Origin: Siphonodentalium dalli
Lineage: Eukaryota; Mollusca; Scaphopoda; Gadilida; Siphonodentaliidae
Reading direction: 5' to 3'
Assembly: GCA_032622095.1 (NCBI GenBank)
Contig: CP136069.1
Coordinates: 66,861,319 to 66,925,318, forward strand
DNA length: 64,000 nt
Shown piece after piece: positions 1 to 11,374 of this stretch (positions are counted from its first letter, which is position 1; each line of letters starts with the position of its first letter). The notes below the pieces were generated by a model. It saw nothing but the letters and a program-made list of their open reading frames with translations. It made no database searches and had not been told where the DNA came from. Both the position numbers and the translations under genes were made by a program.

Positions 1-868
1 TTTTGGGAAAATGTCCCAAATGACCACGGCAACGTACTTAGTAAAAAATAACAAAAAATTGGGCCGAAAAAAATTGGGTCGAAAAGTCCGAAATGCCTCG
101 AAATTAGGCAAAGTCTAAAAAATGAAGGGGAAAAGTCCCCAATGGGTGCAAATTCTCAAGTGGCCAGCTGGGCGGAACATTTTGGGTCGAATTTTTTTGG
201 GTCGAGTTGGTAAAAGTGGTCCGAAAAAGTGTTCGACCTGTGCTCGGTCCGATTTTTTTGGGAAAATGTCCCAAATGACCACGGCAACGTACTTAGTAAA
301 AAATAACAAAAAATTGGGCCGAAAAAAATTGGGTCGAAAAGTCCGAAATGCCTCGAAATTAGGCAAAGTCTAAAAAATGAAGGGGAAAAGTCCCCAATGG
401 GTGCAAATTCTCAAGTGGCCAGCTGGGCGGAACATTTTGGGTCGAATTTTTTTTGGGTCGAGTTGGTAAAAGTGGTCCGAAAAAGTGTCCGACCTGTGCT
501 CGGTCCGATTTTTTTGGGAAAATGTCCCAAATGACGCCAAATTCTCAAGTGGCCAGCTGGGCGGGAAATTTTGGGTCCAAAATTTTTTGGGTCCAAAATT
601 TTTTGGGTCGAGTTGGTAAAAGTGGTCCGAAAAAGTGTCCGACCTGTGCTCGGTCCGATTTTTTGGGGAAAATGTCCCAAATGACCACGGCAACGTACTT
701 AGTAAAAAATTGGGCCGAAAAAAATTGGGTCGAAAAGTCCGAAATTAGGCAAAGTCTAAAAAATGAAGGGGAAAAGTCCCCAATGGGTGCAAATTCTCAA
801 GTGGCCAGCTGGGCGGAACATTTTGGGTCGAATTTTTTTTGGGTCGAGTTGGTAAAAGTGGTCCGAAC
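1..868 (-). repeat. Higher-order satellite array, copy 1
   Basis: Tandem array of a GC-poor unit. The landmark phrase AATGAAGGGGAAAAGTCCCC recurs near 121, 376 and 766, giving spacings of 255 and 390 bp. The 390-bp form is the 255-bp form with an extra ~135-bp sub-unit that repeats the 'GGTCCGAAAAAGTG...CGGTCCGATTTTTT' section. The long frames on both strands (79-199 aa) are by-products of the repeat and carry no recognisable domain. The same family lies in the opposite orientation at 5311-7745. The array continues past the left edge of the window. Confidence 0.93.
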
Positions 869-1045
869 AAGACAGTCAATGACTGTGGGGTCGCTCACCA
901 GACTACAAAGACTGATAAGACTGGGACTCTGGAGACTACAAGAATGCCGGCTGATACGGACCCTGGCTCTTACGGACCCTGGCTCATACGGACCCTGGCT
1001 TATACGGACCCCCGGCTTATACGGACCCTGGCTCATACGGACATC
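869..1045. repeat. Shared block plus 16-bp minisatellite
   Basis: Positions 870-945 form a block that recurs in reverse complement near 17160-17250. It is followed by about six copies of a 16-bp unit of the form CTYATACGGACCCTGG. The reverse complement of this minisatellite appears at 3078-3190. No gene. Confidence 0.85.
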
Positions 1046-1456
1046 AATTTAAAATATACAATTTTATTTTTTATGTTTTATGTTTATTTAAATAAATTAA
1101 AATAATGACAACATACATACAGAGATAACATGATATGATGATAACAAAATGGAACAAAGTTACATCAGACGAACATTATTTAAACTGGGGCGTACAGCTT
1201 GTCGGCTTCTTTCAGTAGTTTGCTGGCAGTTATCCTCATCGACGAGTAGTCTCTGCACAATGTCATTAATTTACCGGTCGTCTCCCTCGTTTTTCTCTCC
1301 TGTCGTCTACGCATCTTCCGATGCACGGCGACTTGGTATCTCCACATACAGCACAGTTATACATTGTGGAATTTTGCCAGTCAACAATAATAAATCAGTT
1401 GAATAGCAGTTCATAGCAAATCAAACTCAGTGGATTCATCCTGATCACCATTCACC
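1046..1456. other. Non-coding, end of a tandem unit
   Basis: AT-rich sequence with no supported gene; the 85-aa frame here has no recognisable features. Positions about 1417-1456 match 2674-2713 almost exactly, showing that the element at 1457-2551 was inserted into a pre-existing tandem repeat. Confidence 0.6.
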
Positions 1457-2551
1457 ACTATTGGGTTGGTTTGGGGTAGCTAGCCCCGGGATTGTCGAAA
1501 GGGCCGAAGGGCCCTTTCCTTAATCCCTCATGTTTTTTCTTTTATTAGAAATACGAGGGGGGAAAAGGATAGCATTTTTCTGTTTGGATTAGGGTTTCTT
1601 TTTTCTCTTCTTCTTAGAGTTAGGCTTTTCTGTCGAAGATTGTGGAGATTTCAGTTGTTGTTGGATGATATCTGCAATTCTTTGTTCTTTTTGAATTCTT
1701 TCTAGTTCTCTTTTTTGCTTTTGATCTTCTCTCAGGCGTTCTTCATCTTTTTCTCTCCATTTCTTTTCGTGTTCTTCTTTCCAATCTTCGAAAAGGTTGT
1801 TGTTGGTGCTGGTGGAGCTGGGGGACACCGGGATGTGTTGGTAATCCGGTATCCGAGGTGTAAAACTGTCCAGTTCCACGTCGAAGCTGGCGGCAGGAAC
1901 ATCTGGGGTGGTATCCACGTCCCTGTCTCCGCTAGCCTCGACGACGACAGCAGGGACCTCCGGCAGATCCACGGAATCCCTGCTTGCTGGTGCTATGTCG
2001 TCAGTCTCCATGCAGGTCGAGTCGTCTGGGCGTCTCTCAGACAACTTCGACCCGCCGGCTATGACCTTGGACGGCTGAGCCACACGGGAAGGGGCGACTG
2101 GCCGATCAACAGTCACCCCCTTCTGCTTCTTCCATTTCGCCCGTCTGGCCGCGTCCCTTCTTTTCTGTGAGGGTGTCTTTCTTTTGGGAGGCCCCTTCTT
2201 CATATTACAGCGGGTCTTGGCGTTCCTGTTCGCAGCAGAAGATTTCTGGGTGCCAGCATCATTCTTCTGTCCGGAATTCTACACAGAGAACCAGAGAGCC
2301 CCTGTTAGCTTGGAGAGTCCAACTAACAGCGTCAACTAACCGGCTTTTCTGTATAGCGGCCAACGCGGCTTCAGGGATTAGCTCCATAATCCGTCCTGAG
2401 CCTAATCCAAAACCATCTCAGTCTGGCGTCTCCACGAGGGCAGTTACAACCGGGGTCGCGACCACACAACTCACTCGTGTAGACGCTCTGATAACAAGGA
2501 ACTAATAGAGCCAAATAAAATTTGACTTGTTCGTTCCACTTGCTGCCAGAG
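1457..2551 (-). mobile_element. 1.1-kb insertion with one gag-like ORF
   Basis: The 10-mer ACCATTCACC is present on both sides (1447-1456 and 2552-2561) and looks like a target-site duplication. The insert reads on the - strand: about 350 bp of leader, one ORF (2203-1589), then a 3' segment with a GC-rich block at about 1460-1530. Relatives of that block occur near 23160, 50965 and 51785-51845. No reverse transcriptase, transposase or long terminal repeat is visible, so it is probably a non-autonomous retroelement. The class is inferred; the boundaries are seen. Confidence 0.7.
1589..2203 (-). CDS. Gag-like, highly charged ORF protein (204 aa)
   Basis: Intact 204-residue ORF starting at the only Met that precedes the basic N-terminal segment. 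Residues 1-30 are Lys/Arg-rich and contain KTPSQKRRDAARRAKW. The middle (about 60-140) is acidic and Ser/Thr/Pro-rich. Residues about 140-185 are Glu/Lys/Arg-rich and predict a long helix or coiled coil, and the C-terminus is polybasic. The N-terminal KTPSQxRRDA motif and a middle motif around 'TPxVPxxxFDVE' recur in broken form at 52756-53170 and 53575-54177, so this is a mobile-element protein family rather than a host gene. A nucleic-acid-binding, gag/ORF1-like role is inferred from charge and context. No zinc knuckle is visible. Confidence 0.55.
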   Translation of the reverse strand: MKKGPPKRKTPSQKRRDAARRAKWKKQKGVTVDRPVAPSRVAQPSKVIAGGSKLSERRPDDSTCMETDDIAPASRDSVDLPEVPAVVVEASGDRDVDTTPDVPAASFDVELDSFTPRIPDYQHIPVSPSSTSTNNNLFEDWKEEHEKKWREKDEERLREDQKQKRELERIQKEQRIADIIQQQLKSPQSSTEKPNSKKKRKKKP

Positions 2552-3077
2552 ACCATTCACCATGCATCGCATGTCTGTTTATAAAACAATATAAAGGGAT
2601 CACACACGAGTGTTTATATAACGGACAATGAATCAGTTGAAACAAGTTGTGTTTTTACTAACATGTTTTCGTAACAAATCAAACTCAGTGGATTCATCCT
2701 GATTACCATTCACTGACCATTTATCACCGCATGTCTGTTTATACAACGACATAAAGGGATCACACACGCGTGTTTACACAGCGGCGAAGAGATTAATTAA
2801 CACGATTCAATGAATGCTTTTTCAAGTCAGAACATCACCTACATTCTCAATTAATACAGATATATGTGTGAAAAGACAATCATAATTATTTATTAAATTC
2901 ATAAATATAAGTTTGAAAATCACCGAAAAAATCGGTTAAATTCATAAATATAAGTTTGAAAATCACCAAAAAAATCACATAAATTCTCAATTAATACAGA
3001 TACATGTGTGAAAAGACAATCATAATAATATATTAAATTCATAAATATAAGTTTGCAAATTGCATAATTTAATTGAG
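2552..3077. repeat. Diverged tandem repeats
   Basis: Two overlapping tandem families. A ~160-bp unit has the phrases GCATGTCTGTTTATA and AAGGGATCACACACG near 2571 and 2733. A ~140-bp AT-rich unit has TGTGTGAAAAGACAATCATA near 2863 and 3004. No gene supported. Confidence 0.75.
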
Positions 3078-3190
3078 GTCCGTATGAGCCGGGGTCCGTA
3101 TAAGCCAGGGTCCGTATCAGCCGGTGGTCCGTAAAAGCCAGGGTCCGTAAGAGCCAGGGTCCGCAAGAGCCAGGGTCCGTATAAGCCGCA
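3078..3190. repeat. Minisatellite, reverse complement of 949-1045
   Basis: Seven or so copies of a 16-bp unit of the form CCAGGGTCCGTATAAG. It is the inverse of the minisatellite at 949-1045, so the two probably mark the ends or arms of related elements. Confidence 0.85.
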
Positions 3191-4337
3191 TACCGACTAC
3201 AACAGTCAGAACTTTTCATAATTACTTTAAAAGAAATAGCTCTAAACAGGATATGTGGCTAGAGAGATTTCACATATGTAGATTGGTGAAAATCCACCTT
3301 GAAATTACCAACTGTATACTACTGATCACCCCCTCCTCCTCCAGCTCAACAAGTCCCCTTTGACCGGTATACAGACTCCCAAGTCTTAGGTTGGAATTTC
3401 ACAACTGACACCTCAAACTTTCTCAATTGTTGGAAATTTCCAATCTCACAAGCGCCTTTTTCCAAAACCATTTAGACATGTTTGAAGCCCAATTATCCAT
3501 GGATCCAAAACACAATACATGTAAGTCAGATTAATCAGTCAGGTGGTTCCAAGGTAGATGTTTTAATGAATTTGGCATTTCAATGATTTTATTAGACACA
3601 AAAGTGTTAACTCCCCATAGCCCCACCATTTCTTGACAAATTGACCTCATTTTAACAAATCTGAATCTCAGTCACTTAAGGATCCTCCTGATTGCTCCAT
3701 ACTATATGTAAGCTAAATAGTCCAACCTCTCTTGAGAAGACATTTTAAGAATTACTATAGAGACATATAGTTATGTCCCTGGTCCCACCCTATTTAACCT
3801 GGTGACCCCATCTGAATAAATTTAAATCCCAGACACCAAAGAACCCTTCATACATATGATAAATATCAGTAAAATAGACCTGATGGTCCTTGTGAAGGAA
3901 GCATATTAAGAGGGAAACTGTTCTTCGTTTGGCCCCTATTTGACAAAGTGACCCCATTTAAAAAAAATCTGAATTGCAGTCAAGGAAGAACATTCCATGC
4001 TAAATAAGCCAACCAGTTCTTGCAAACATATTTTAAGAATTACTATGTAGTGAAATAGTCTCTGGCTCTGCCCTTATTTGACTTTGTGATCCCATTTTCA
4101 CAAAGGTAATTTCATACCAAATATAAGCAAAATAGGCCATTTGATTATTGCATAGAAGACACATCATGAATTACTATGTAGAGAAAGAGTAATGTAGCTG
4201 GCCTTGCACCTACTTGACCTGGTGACCCTGATAGAACAAATCTGAACCACAATCACCAAAGGAGCAAGCCTGCAAATAGTGCACCTATTCCTACATTGTA
4301 TGTGCCTGGCCTCAAGCAACACAATGTATTATACAAT
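3191..4337. repeat. Old dispersed tandem repeat, mollusc-type
   Basis: Diverged ~155-bp units with phrases such as GACCCCATTTGAAC, AATCTGAA and CATACCAAATAT. Positions about 3195-3330 and 3950-4110 are the reverse complement of 16868-17160, and related units occur at 5100-5310 and 15230-15660. No coding potential. Confidence 0.75.
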
Positions 4338-4696
4338 CAAGCCTTGAAATAGTGTGATAGTGTGTCTGTCATTTGCGGAATGAGGTCCCCCAGAGGGTGA
4401 CTTTAGTGACGCTATCATGCACAGTGGGCTAGCATCACTAAATTCACCCTCTGGGGACCTCATTCTGCTAAGGCCCTCAACTGCTATGGCAGACCTAGGA
4501 TAAGATTGAAGTTCCCCAGTTGAAGTTGATGTTCACCCATTGGACACCTCAATTATGAATTTTATATTCTGCAAATTAGGGGATATAGAAACTTCCTAGA
4601 AGGGAAATGTAACTAACAACTGTGTGGGATAGCATCACTAAATTCACCCTCTGTGGACCTCATTCTGCAAATGACAGACCTCCTATTTGCCATGTT
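4338..4696. mobile_element. hAT-type MITE, long form, decayed
   Basis: Starts CAAGCCTTGAAATAGTG and contains the family hairpins built from CCCCAGAGGGTGA and TCACCCTCTGGGGACC. The right terminus is eroded. The 35 bp to its left (about 4303-4337) are the reverse complement of the 35 bp right of the copy ending at 16575, so both copies sit in the same older repeat. Confidence 0.8.
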
Positions 4697-5310
4697 GAAC
4701 AATACATGATAGATTGTACCTCTTATTAATGATTCTCTGACCTGCAAATGTCAGACACACTAAATTCAGGCAGTTTGTTTAAATTGCTAGCAGTATGTTT
4801 ATACAAGCTGTCAGTGACATTGTATTCCTTGATTAATGACCTGTGTTTCTCTCTGTCTATCCACAAAGAGATATCTGCAACTTTAATAGAACAGGTATTA
4901 ATGTTGGAAGCTGGAAATGATATCCATTGGAAGGGATGTTGGTTGGGTGTAGGCCACTGCAGGGTGGGGGTGCATCTGGGCCACGTGGGAGGGGGATGGG
5001 TAATGGAATATTTCTGTAATTTCAGAAGATTAAAGATTAAAGTTTCATAAATCTGCAGATGTTATAATGGTGTCACTTTTTCAAATTTTATAACATGCTT
5101 CTTTTTTTTTTAGTTATGTCACTGGCTCTGCCCACATTCGACCCAGTGACCTCATTTGAACAAATCTGAATAACAGTCCCCCAAAGACCCTTTGTACCAA
5201 ATATGAACCCATTCGGACCAATGAAATTTGAGAAGAAGTTGTTGTAAGAATTACAGAGTTATGGCCCTGGCTTCGCAACTATTTGACCCAGTGACCTCAT
5301 TTGAACAAAT
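4697..5310. other. Non-coding, repeat-derived
   Basis: A 100-aa frame at 4748-5050 has no recognisable domain and is not supported as a gene. Positions about 5100-5310 are two more units of the mollusc-type repeat (GACCCAGTGACCTCATTTGA appears near 5149 and 5285). The satellite array begins directly after. Confidence 0.6.
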
Positions 5311-7745
5311 CATTTCGGACCACTTTTACCAACTCGACCCAAAACATTTTGGACCCAAAATTTTCCGCCCAGCTGGCCACTTGAGAATTTGGCGTCATTT
5401 GCCACATTTTCTCCAAAAAAAACGGACCGAGCACAGGTCGGACACTTTTTCGGACCACTTTTACGAACTCGACCCAAAAACTTTTCGGCCCAAAATGTTC
5501 CACCCAGCTGGCCACTTAAGAATTTGCACCCATTGGGGACTTTTCCCCTTCATTTTTTAGACTTTGCCTAATTTCGAGGAATTTCGGACTTTTCGACCCA
5601 ATTTTTTTCGGCCCAATTTTTTGTTATTTTTTACTAAGTACGTTGCCGTGGTCATTTGGGACATTTTCCCAAAAAAATCGGACCGAGCACAGGTCGGACA
5701 CTTTTTCGGACCACTTTTACCAACTCGACCCAAAAAAAATTCGACCCAAAATGTTCCGCCCAGCTGGCCACTTGAGAATTTGCACCCATTGGGGACTTTT
5801 CCCCTTCATTTTTTAGACTTTGCCTAATTTCGAGGCATTTCGGACTTTTCGACCCAATTTTTTTCGGCCCAATTTTTTTTTATTTTTTACTAAGTTCGTT
5901 GCCGTGGTCATTTGGGACATTTTCCCAAAAAAATCGGACCGAGCACAGGTCGGACACTTTTTCGGACCACTTTTACCAACTCGACCCAAAAATATTTGGA
6001 CCCAAAATTTCCCGCCCAGCTGGCCACTTGAGAATTTGGCGTCATTTGGGACATTTTCCCCAAAAAATCGGACCGAGCACAGGTCGGACACTTTTTCGGA
6101 CCACTTTTACCAACTCGACCCAAAAAAAATTCGACCCAAAATGTTCCGCCCAGCTGGCCACTTGAGAATTTGCACCCATTGGGGACTTTTCCTCTTCATT
6201 TTTTAGACTTTGCCTAATTTCGAGGCATTTCGGACTTTTCGACCCAATTTTTTTCGGCCCAATTTTTTGTTATTTTTTACTAAGTTCGTTGCCGTGGTCA
6301 TTTGGGACATTTTCCCAAAAAAATCGGACCGAGCACAGGTCGGACACTTTTTCGGACCACTTTTACCAACTCGACCCAAAAATATTTGGACCCAAAATTT
6401 CCCGCCCAGCTGGCCACTTGAGAATTTGGCGTCATTTGGGACATTTTCCCCAAAAAATCGGACCGAGCACAGGTCGGACACTTTTTCGGACCACTTTTAC
6501 CAACTCGACCCAAAAAAAATTCGACCCAAAATGTTCCGCCCAGCTGGCCACTTGAGAATTTGCACCCATTGGGGACTTTTCCCCTTCATTTTTTAGACTT
6601 TGCCTAATTTCGAGGCATTTCGGACTTTTCGACCCAATTTTTTTCGGCCCAATTTTTTGTTATTTTTTACTAAGTACGTTGCCGTTGTCATTTGCCACAT
6701 TTTCCCGAAAAAATCAGACCGAGCACAGGTCGGACATTTTTTCGGACCACTTTTACCAACTCGACCCAAAACATTTTGGACCCAAAATTTTCCGCCCAGC
6801 TGGCCACTTGAGAATTTGGCGTCATTTGCCACATTTTCTCCAAAAAAAAACGGACCGAGCACAGGTCGGACACTTTTTCGGACCACTTTTACGAACTCGA
6901 CCCAAAAACTTTTCGGCCCAAAATGTTCCACCCAGCTGGCCACTTAAGAATTTGCACCCATTGGGGACTTTTCCCCTTCATTTTTTAGACTTTGCCTAAT
7001 TTCGAGGCATTTCGACCCAATTTTTTTCGGCCCAATTTTTTGTTATTTTTTACTAAGTTCGTTGCCGTGGTCATTTGGGACATTTTCCCAAAAAAAATCG
7101 GACCGAGCACAGGTCGGACACTTTTTCGGACCACTTTTACCAACTCGACCCAAAAAAATTTGGACCCAAAATTTCCCGCCCAGCTGGCCACTTGAGAATT
7201 TGGCGTCATTTGGGACATTTTCCCCAAAAAATCGGACCGAGCACAGGTCGGACACTTTTTCGGACCACTTTTACCAACTCGACCCAAAAAAAATTCGACC
7301 CAAAATGTTCCGCCCAGCTGGAATTTGAGAATTTGCACCCATTGGGGACTTTTCCCCTTCATTTTTTAGACTTTGCCTAATTTCGAGGCATTTCGGACTT
7401 TTCGACCCAATTTTTTTCGGCCCAATTTTTTGTTATTTTTTACTAAGTACGTTGCCGTGGTCATTTGGGACATTTTCACAAAAAAATCGGACCGAGCACA
7501 GGTCGGACACTTTTTCGGACCACTTTTACCAACTCGACCCAAAAAAATTTGGACCCAAAATTTCCCGCCCAGCTGGCCACTTGAGAATTTGGCGTCATTT
7601 GGGACATTTTCCCCAAAAAATCGGACCGAGCACAGGTCGGACACTTTTTCGGACCACTTTTACCAACTCGACCCAAACAAATTTCGGCCCAAAATGCACC
7701 CCCGACCTGGCCACTTACGAATTTGGGGCCATATGCCACACTTTC
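5311..7745 (+). repeat. Higher-order satellite array, copy 2
   Basis: Same family as 1-868 in the opposite orientation. The landmark TTGCACCCATTGGGGAC recurs near 5524, 5779, 6169, 6559, 6952 and 7333, giving steps of 255, 390, 390, 393 and about 381 bp. The 390-bp period is a 255-bp unit plus a ~135-bp duplicated sub-unit. Adjacent copies are highly similar, so homogenisation is recent. The frames of 60-129 aa on both strands are by-products of the repeat. Confidence 0.95.
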
Positions 7746-8402
7746 CGACATTTTGCGAATAAGGAATAAGGAATAAGGAATAAGTAACAAAATTCACGTT
7801 GCTCTTCATTTTCTGATATTTGTTAGGTTAAAGTTAATTTGTTTGTTTGGTAAAATTTCAAGCTGACTAGTAACTTACTGTATGTTGACAGAGACCTTAT
7901 CTCATGGCTGTGGTCTTACCTATATATAGAGGATCTCCAATGATTTATGTTGGAATATAAGGTTTTATGAAACGAGTTTGATAAAATCTTCTATCCCAAC
8001 ATAAAGAGTTGAAGATCTTGTATATCACATGAAAAAAACTAGAACTTTATGCCTTTTTAACAAATCAAAATCTTTAAAAGAAGTGGCAAAATACATACAT
8101 TTACAGCATTGGCTGAGATGCTTCACAAACGTGTATGACAGTATTGCATACTCTGGCTGGCGACAGAAAATATGGTCCCCCAATTTGCCTCTTTGTTTTT
8201 GTGTCTATTTTCATTAGTGCATCGAAGTTGGACAATAATCTAATAATGAACAAAGCAATCATTTTGCATAGTCTGGTGTTGGTTTCATGTGCGGCTTTTC
8301 GAAATAGTATTAATCCGCCAAAATTATTGTAAATTTTGTTGGCGCGATGCCAAGTTTTCCTGGAAAGCACCCGCCTATTCATCACTAGTGAGAGATATAT
8401 AG
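7746..8402. other. Non-coding; short GAATAAG repeat
   Basis: About four copies of the 7-mer GAATAAG follow the satellite at 7756-7784. The rest is AT-rich and I see no gene or known element in it. Confidence 0.5.
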
Positions 8403-8403
8403 A

Positions 8404-8544
8404 ATACACACGTAGTGTTTCTGAATACCAAATTTACACCACGAGTGGGATTGATGATTTACCACACGAGCTTTAGCTAGTGTGGTAAATCATCAATCCC
8501 ACGAGTGGTGTAAATTTGGTATTCAGAAACACTACGTGTGTATT
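8404..8544. repeat. Near-perfect 140-bp palindrome
   Basis: Arms of about 62 bp (8404-8466 and 8481-8544) are almost exact reverse complements around a short centre (GAGCTTTAGCTA). The outer end reads AATACACACGTAG and the inner end ACCACAC. A foldback MITE is the likely origin. No target duplication is clear. Confidence 0.9.
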
Positions 8545-9372
8545 TTGTTTATACCATGTGATTCAGGAGCAGGAGCAAATAATGCTATGAAATCGAAATA
8601 AATCCACTTAAATTAAGACGATTCTGTCGCACCATTCACAATCATCCCCGTTGTGTTCCCCACACTTGGCCGTACATCGACGTACACTATCACAGCTGAT
8701 CAGGCGTATTGATACATTGCATTTGGTCAACACTCAATTATACGAATATGGCATCAGTGTAGCCAATTCACAATAAACTGTAATGAAACAGCCATAAATA
8801 AACAACATGAATATATTTGGGAATACGTATTTATAAATATAACATATTGCGAGAACCTTTTTTCTCCGCCGGACAGTCAACAGGAAACCACGAAAGTCAT
8901 TTTGAAATCCACTGTTTGTTGTTCGAGTTTGTTACGGCTATTTCTTGAAATAAATGTTCAATTTGTTGATCTCTATGTGATTTCCACGGAATCAACTGTT
9001 CGTTTTTATCGCATTAGTGAGTATAATATTCAATTGAATCGAAATTATCAAATTGTTTTCATCGCGAGGCGCTACGTTTTAAAAATAGAGTCATTTTGAT
9101 AATTAATGAAAGGTCAACTCGGATGTAGTTCTACTATGGGTATAAACTTTAACCATTGAAATGCCATTCAAACGTGTTACCCACAGTAGAAACGTGTTAC
9201 CCACGGTCGGACTCCTGTTCACACACAGTAGGGTGTACAGCACAAATATATTATATAGCATGTTTGTACACAGTACAATAGGGAGTCATGGTATAAAAGG
9301 AAATATGTAATGGTTTCTTCAATGATATAATAGGTGTTTCATGTGATATATGCATTTATTCTCTTATTACAG
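8545..9372. other. Intronic or upstream sequence, nothing recognised
   Basis: AT-rich DNA. The 65-aa frame at 8902-9099 has no recognisable features. I looked here for the preceding GLG1 exon (ending just before the residues aligned to human 'LQLHC') and did not find it, so the rest of the gene lies upstream of the window or was missed. Confidence 0.45.
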
Positions 9373-9507
9373 ATACACAAACATTGTGATAATCAACGTG
9401 AAATGGTTGCTGACATGCAAAGTGAAGATGGGGATCCAGTGGAGCTCTGTCTCAAAGAAAAGTTTTACCAGCATCCGAGTCAGCTGAAAAGTTTTGCTTG
9501 TATCAAG
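9373..9507 (+). CDS. GLG1: GLG1 coding exon (Cys-rich repeat region)
   Basis: The acceptor TTACAG ends at 9372 and the donor GTATAC starts at 9508, giving 135 bp in phase 0-0 (45 residues). The translation contains three cysteines in GLG1 spacing (IHKHC, ELCLKEKF, FACIK). It aligns with the human segment that reads LQLHCSDE, then VEECLKVNL, then ELCKK, near the end of the luminal domain. GLG1 is a type I Golgi membrane protein with about 16 Cys-rich repeats that binds FGFs, and E-selectin in vertebrates. The exon joins 12050-12170 in frame. The alignment is from memory of the human protein. Confidence 0.85.
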
Positions 9508-9590
9508 GTATACATAAACACACCCACCAGGGGTGTGATGGAACATGCATGCCTGACTTAACAGAAGTTGGAAATTTTAGACCAAAAATA

Positions 9591-9770
9591 CAGTAATGCC
9601 CTAATTAATCGACTGCTTAACCACAGCAGAATTATGGGTAACTTTTCAGGATTTAGTCGGAAATATAGAGCTTTCCGATGAATGGCAACAAGCCATATTT
9701 CCGACTAAATCCTGAAAAGTTACCCATAATTCTGCTGTGGTTAAGCAGTTGATTAATTAGAGCATTACTG
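9591..9770. mobile_element. Mariner-like MITE (TA-flanked)
   Basis: Starts CAGTAATGCCCTAATTAATC and ends with its near complement (GATTAATTAGAGCATTACTG). TA lies on both sides (9589-9590, 9771-9772), the Tc1/mariner target. The 180-bp element is a foldback with one arm shortened. Relatives lie at 23993-24120 and 27661-27873. It is in the first GLG1 intron of the window. Confidence 0.88.
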
Positions 9771-10021
9771 TAAGCTAAGATTCTTCTGATAGTTTAGCTC
9801 CTTCTCTACTAAATGAATTCTCTGATTCAGTTATAAACGTATAGATTGGGACTGTCTATTATTCAATTGGAGGGGTGTTTTTGTAATAAAAGCAGACAAC
9901 ATATAGAAAAACAGATAACACAAGAGCAGAATGATTCATATTCATTGGTAGGAAATATTCAGATAATAGTTTACTAAGGGAACTACTCGTCAATGAGTAT
10001 TTAGTATAGAAAGGGTTTTAA

Positions 10022-10819
10022 CCCTTTAATGATGGGAGCTGCGCTTGTGCAGCATGTAAGACCATGTGCCAAGCATTCTCTTCTATATGTGAGTCTACCT
10101 TAGGGAGCCTTGCATATATAAGAGAATTCACTGGCTTACAAGATCAAGGTAAATATTGTTAGGCCAATGCATTTTTTATACGCCCGTTTGAAAAAACGGT
10201 CGTATTATGTAAATGTGTTGTCCATCAGTCAGTCATCCATCCGTCGTCCGTTCACTTTTGGTTTCTGGATTATAACTTTATATTGAATCAAGTGAACTGA
10301 ACCAAATTTGGTATATTAAGTTTACCACCCAAAAATACAGATCAAGTTCAAATATGGGTTTCGTCCGCATGATTTTGACTGAGTTATGCCCCTTTTTCGA
10401 CTTAGATTTTACCTGATATGTGGTTTCCAGATGATAACTTTAGATTGAATCGAGTGAACTGAACCAAATTTGGTATACAGATCAAGTTAAAATATGGGTT
10501 CTGTCTACATGAATGTTCATAGTTTGAGGTTTCTGATTGATAACAAAATTTGGTATCTGAATTTTTCAGTCAAAAATACCACACTTGAAGTTATTGAGTT
10601 TTATTTTTGTTATTATTTCCTCTTAAGTCAAAGGTTTCAAACAAATGAATTAAACTTTTTCCCCCCACTCTACTCCAGAAACGGGCGTATTATGCCATGC
10701 CTCGACAACGTGCTCTTGTTTTATATATGCGAGGCTCCCTATGGGAGACTCGCATATATAAAAGAATGCATTGGCACAGGGTTTTCACAAAATTTCAGGA
10801 AGTTCCAGACATGGAAGGG
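10022..10819. mobile_element. TTAA-flanked MITE (CCCTTTAATG family) with nested repeat
   Basis: TTAA is present at 10018-10021 and 10820-10823. The ends read CCCTTTAATGATGG and CATGGAAGGG, as expected for piggyBac-type elements. Hairpins of the TATATATGCGAG family are at about 10061-10140 and 10715-10785. A mollusc-type repeat starting near 10180 (ATACGCCCGTTTGAAAAAAC) and ending near 10718 (GGGCGTATTATG, then CTCTTGTTT) is nested between them. Confidence 0.8.
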
Positions 10820-10934
10820 TTAAATATCCAACCAACATTTAGTGTAACCAAGATCAGAATAGTTTTTTAACTTTCAGTCAAATTTTTAGACTGAAATAAG
10901 CTTCAGTTGGAAATTTTCCAACCATTAGGGTTGC

Positions 10935-11374
10935 CAAGCCTGCAAATAGTGTGTCTGTTATTTGCAGAATGAGGTCCCCAGAGGGTGAATTTAGTGATGC
11001 TATCCCGCATAGTGGGCTAGCATCACCAAATTCACCCTCTGGAGACCTCATTTTGCTTAGGCCTCATCTTCTGGGAAGTATCTACAGTATCAAATTAACA
11101 TTGTTTTTAGTTTTCCCTTCTGGGAAGTTTCTATATCCCCTAATTTGCAGCAGATAAATGCATAATTGAGGTGCCCAATGGGTGAACATCACCAACTTCA
11201 ACTGAGGAACTTCAATCTCATCCTAGGTCTACCATAGCAGTTGAGGGCCTAAGCAGAATGAGGTTCCCAGAGGGTGAATTTAGTGATTCTAGCCCGCTAT
11301 GCGGGATAAAGTCACTAAATTAACCCTCTGGGGGCCTCATTCTGCAAATGACAGACACGCTATTTGCAGGCTTG
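10935..11374. mobile_element. hAT-type MITE, complete long form
   Basis: 440-bp element with termini CAAGCCTGCAAATAG and CTATTTGCAGGCTTG, flanked by the exact 8-bp duplication AGGGTTGC (10927-10934 and 11375-11382). Two internal hairpins built from CCAGAGGGTGAATTTAGTGA lie on either side of a ~200-bp middle. It is the best-preserved reference copy of the family in this window and lies in a GLG1 intron. Confidence 0.93.

Noticed and set aside
453-1052. 199-aa + strand frame
   Set aside because: Lies in the satellite array and minisatellite; the translation repeats the satellite unit and has no domain.
1715-2170. 151-aa + strand frame
   Set aside because: Antisense shadow of the charged ORF at 1589-2203.
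4748-5050. 100-aa frame as a gene
   Set aside because: No domain, no splice context, low-complexity flanks.
5820-7762. Many 60-129 aa frames on both strands
   Set aside because: They are translations of the 390-bp satellite; the same peptide appears in successive units.
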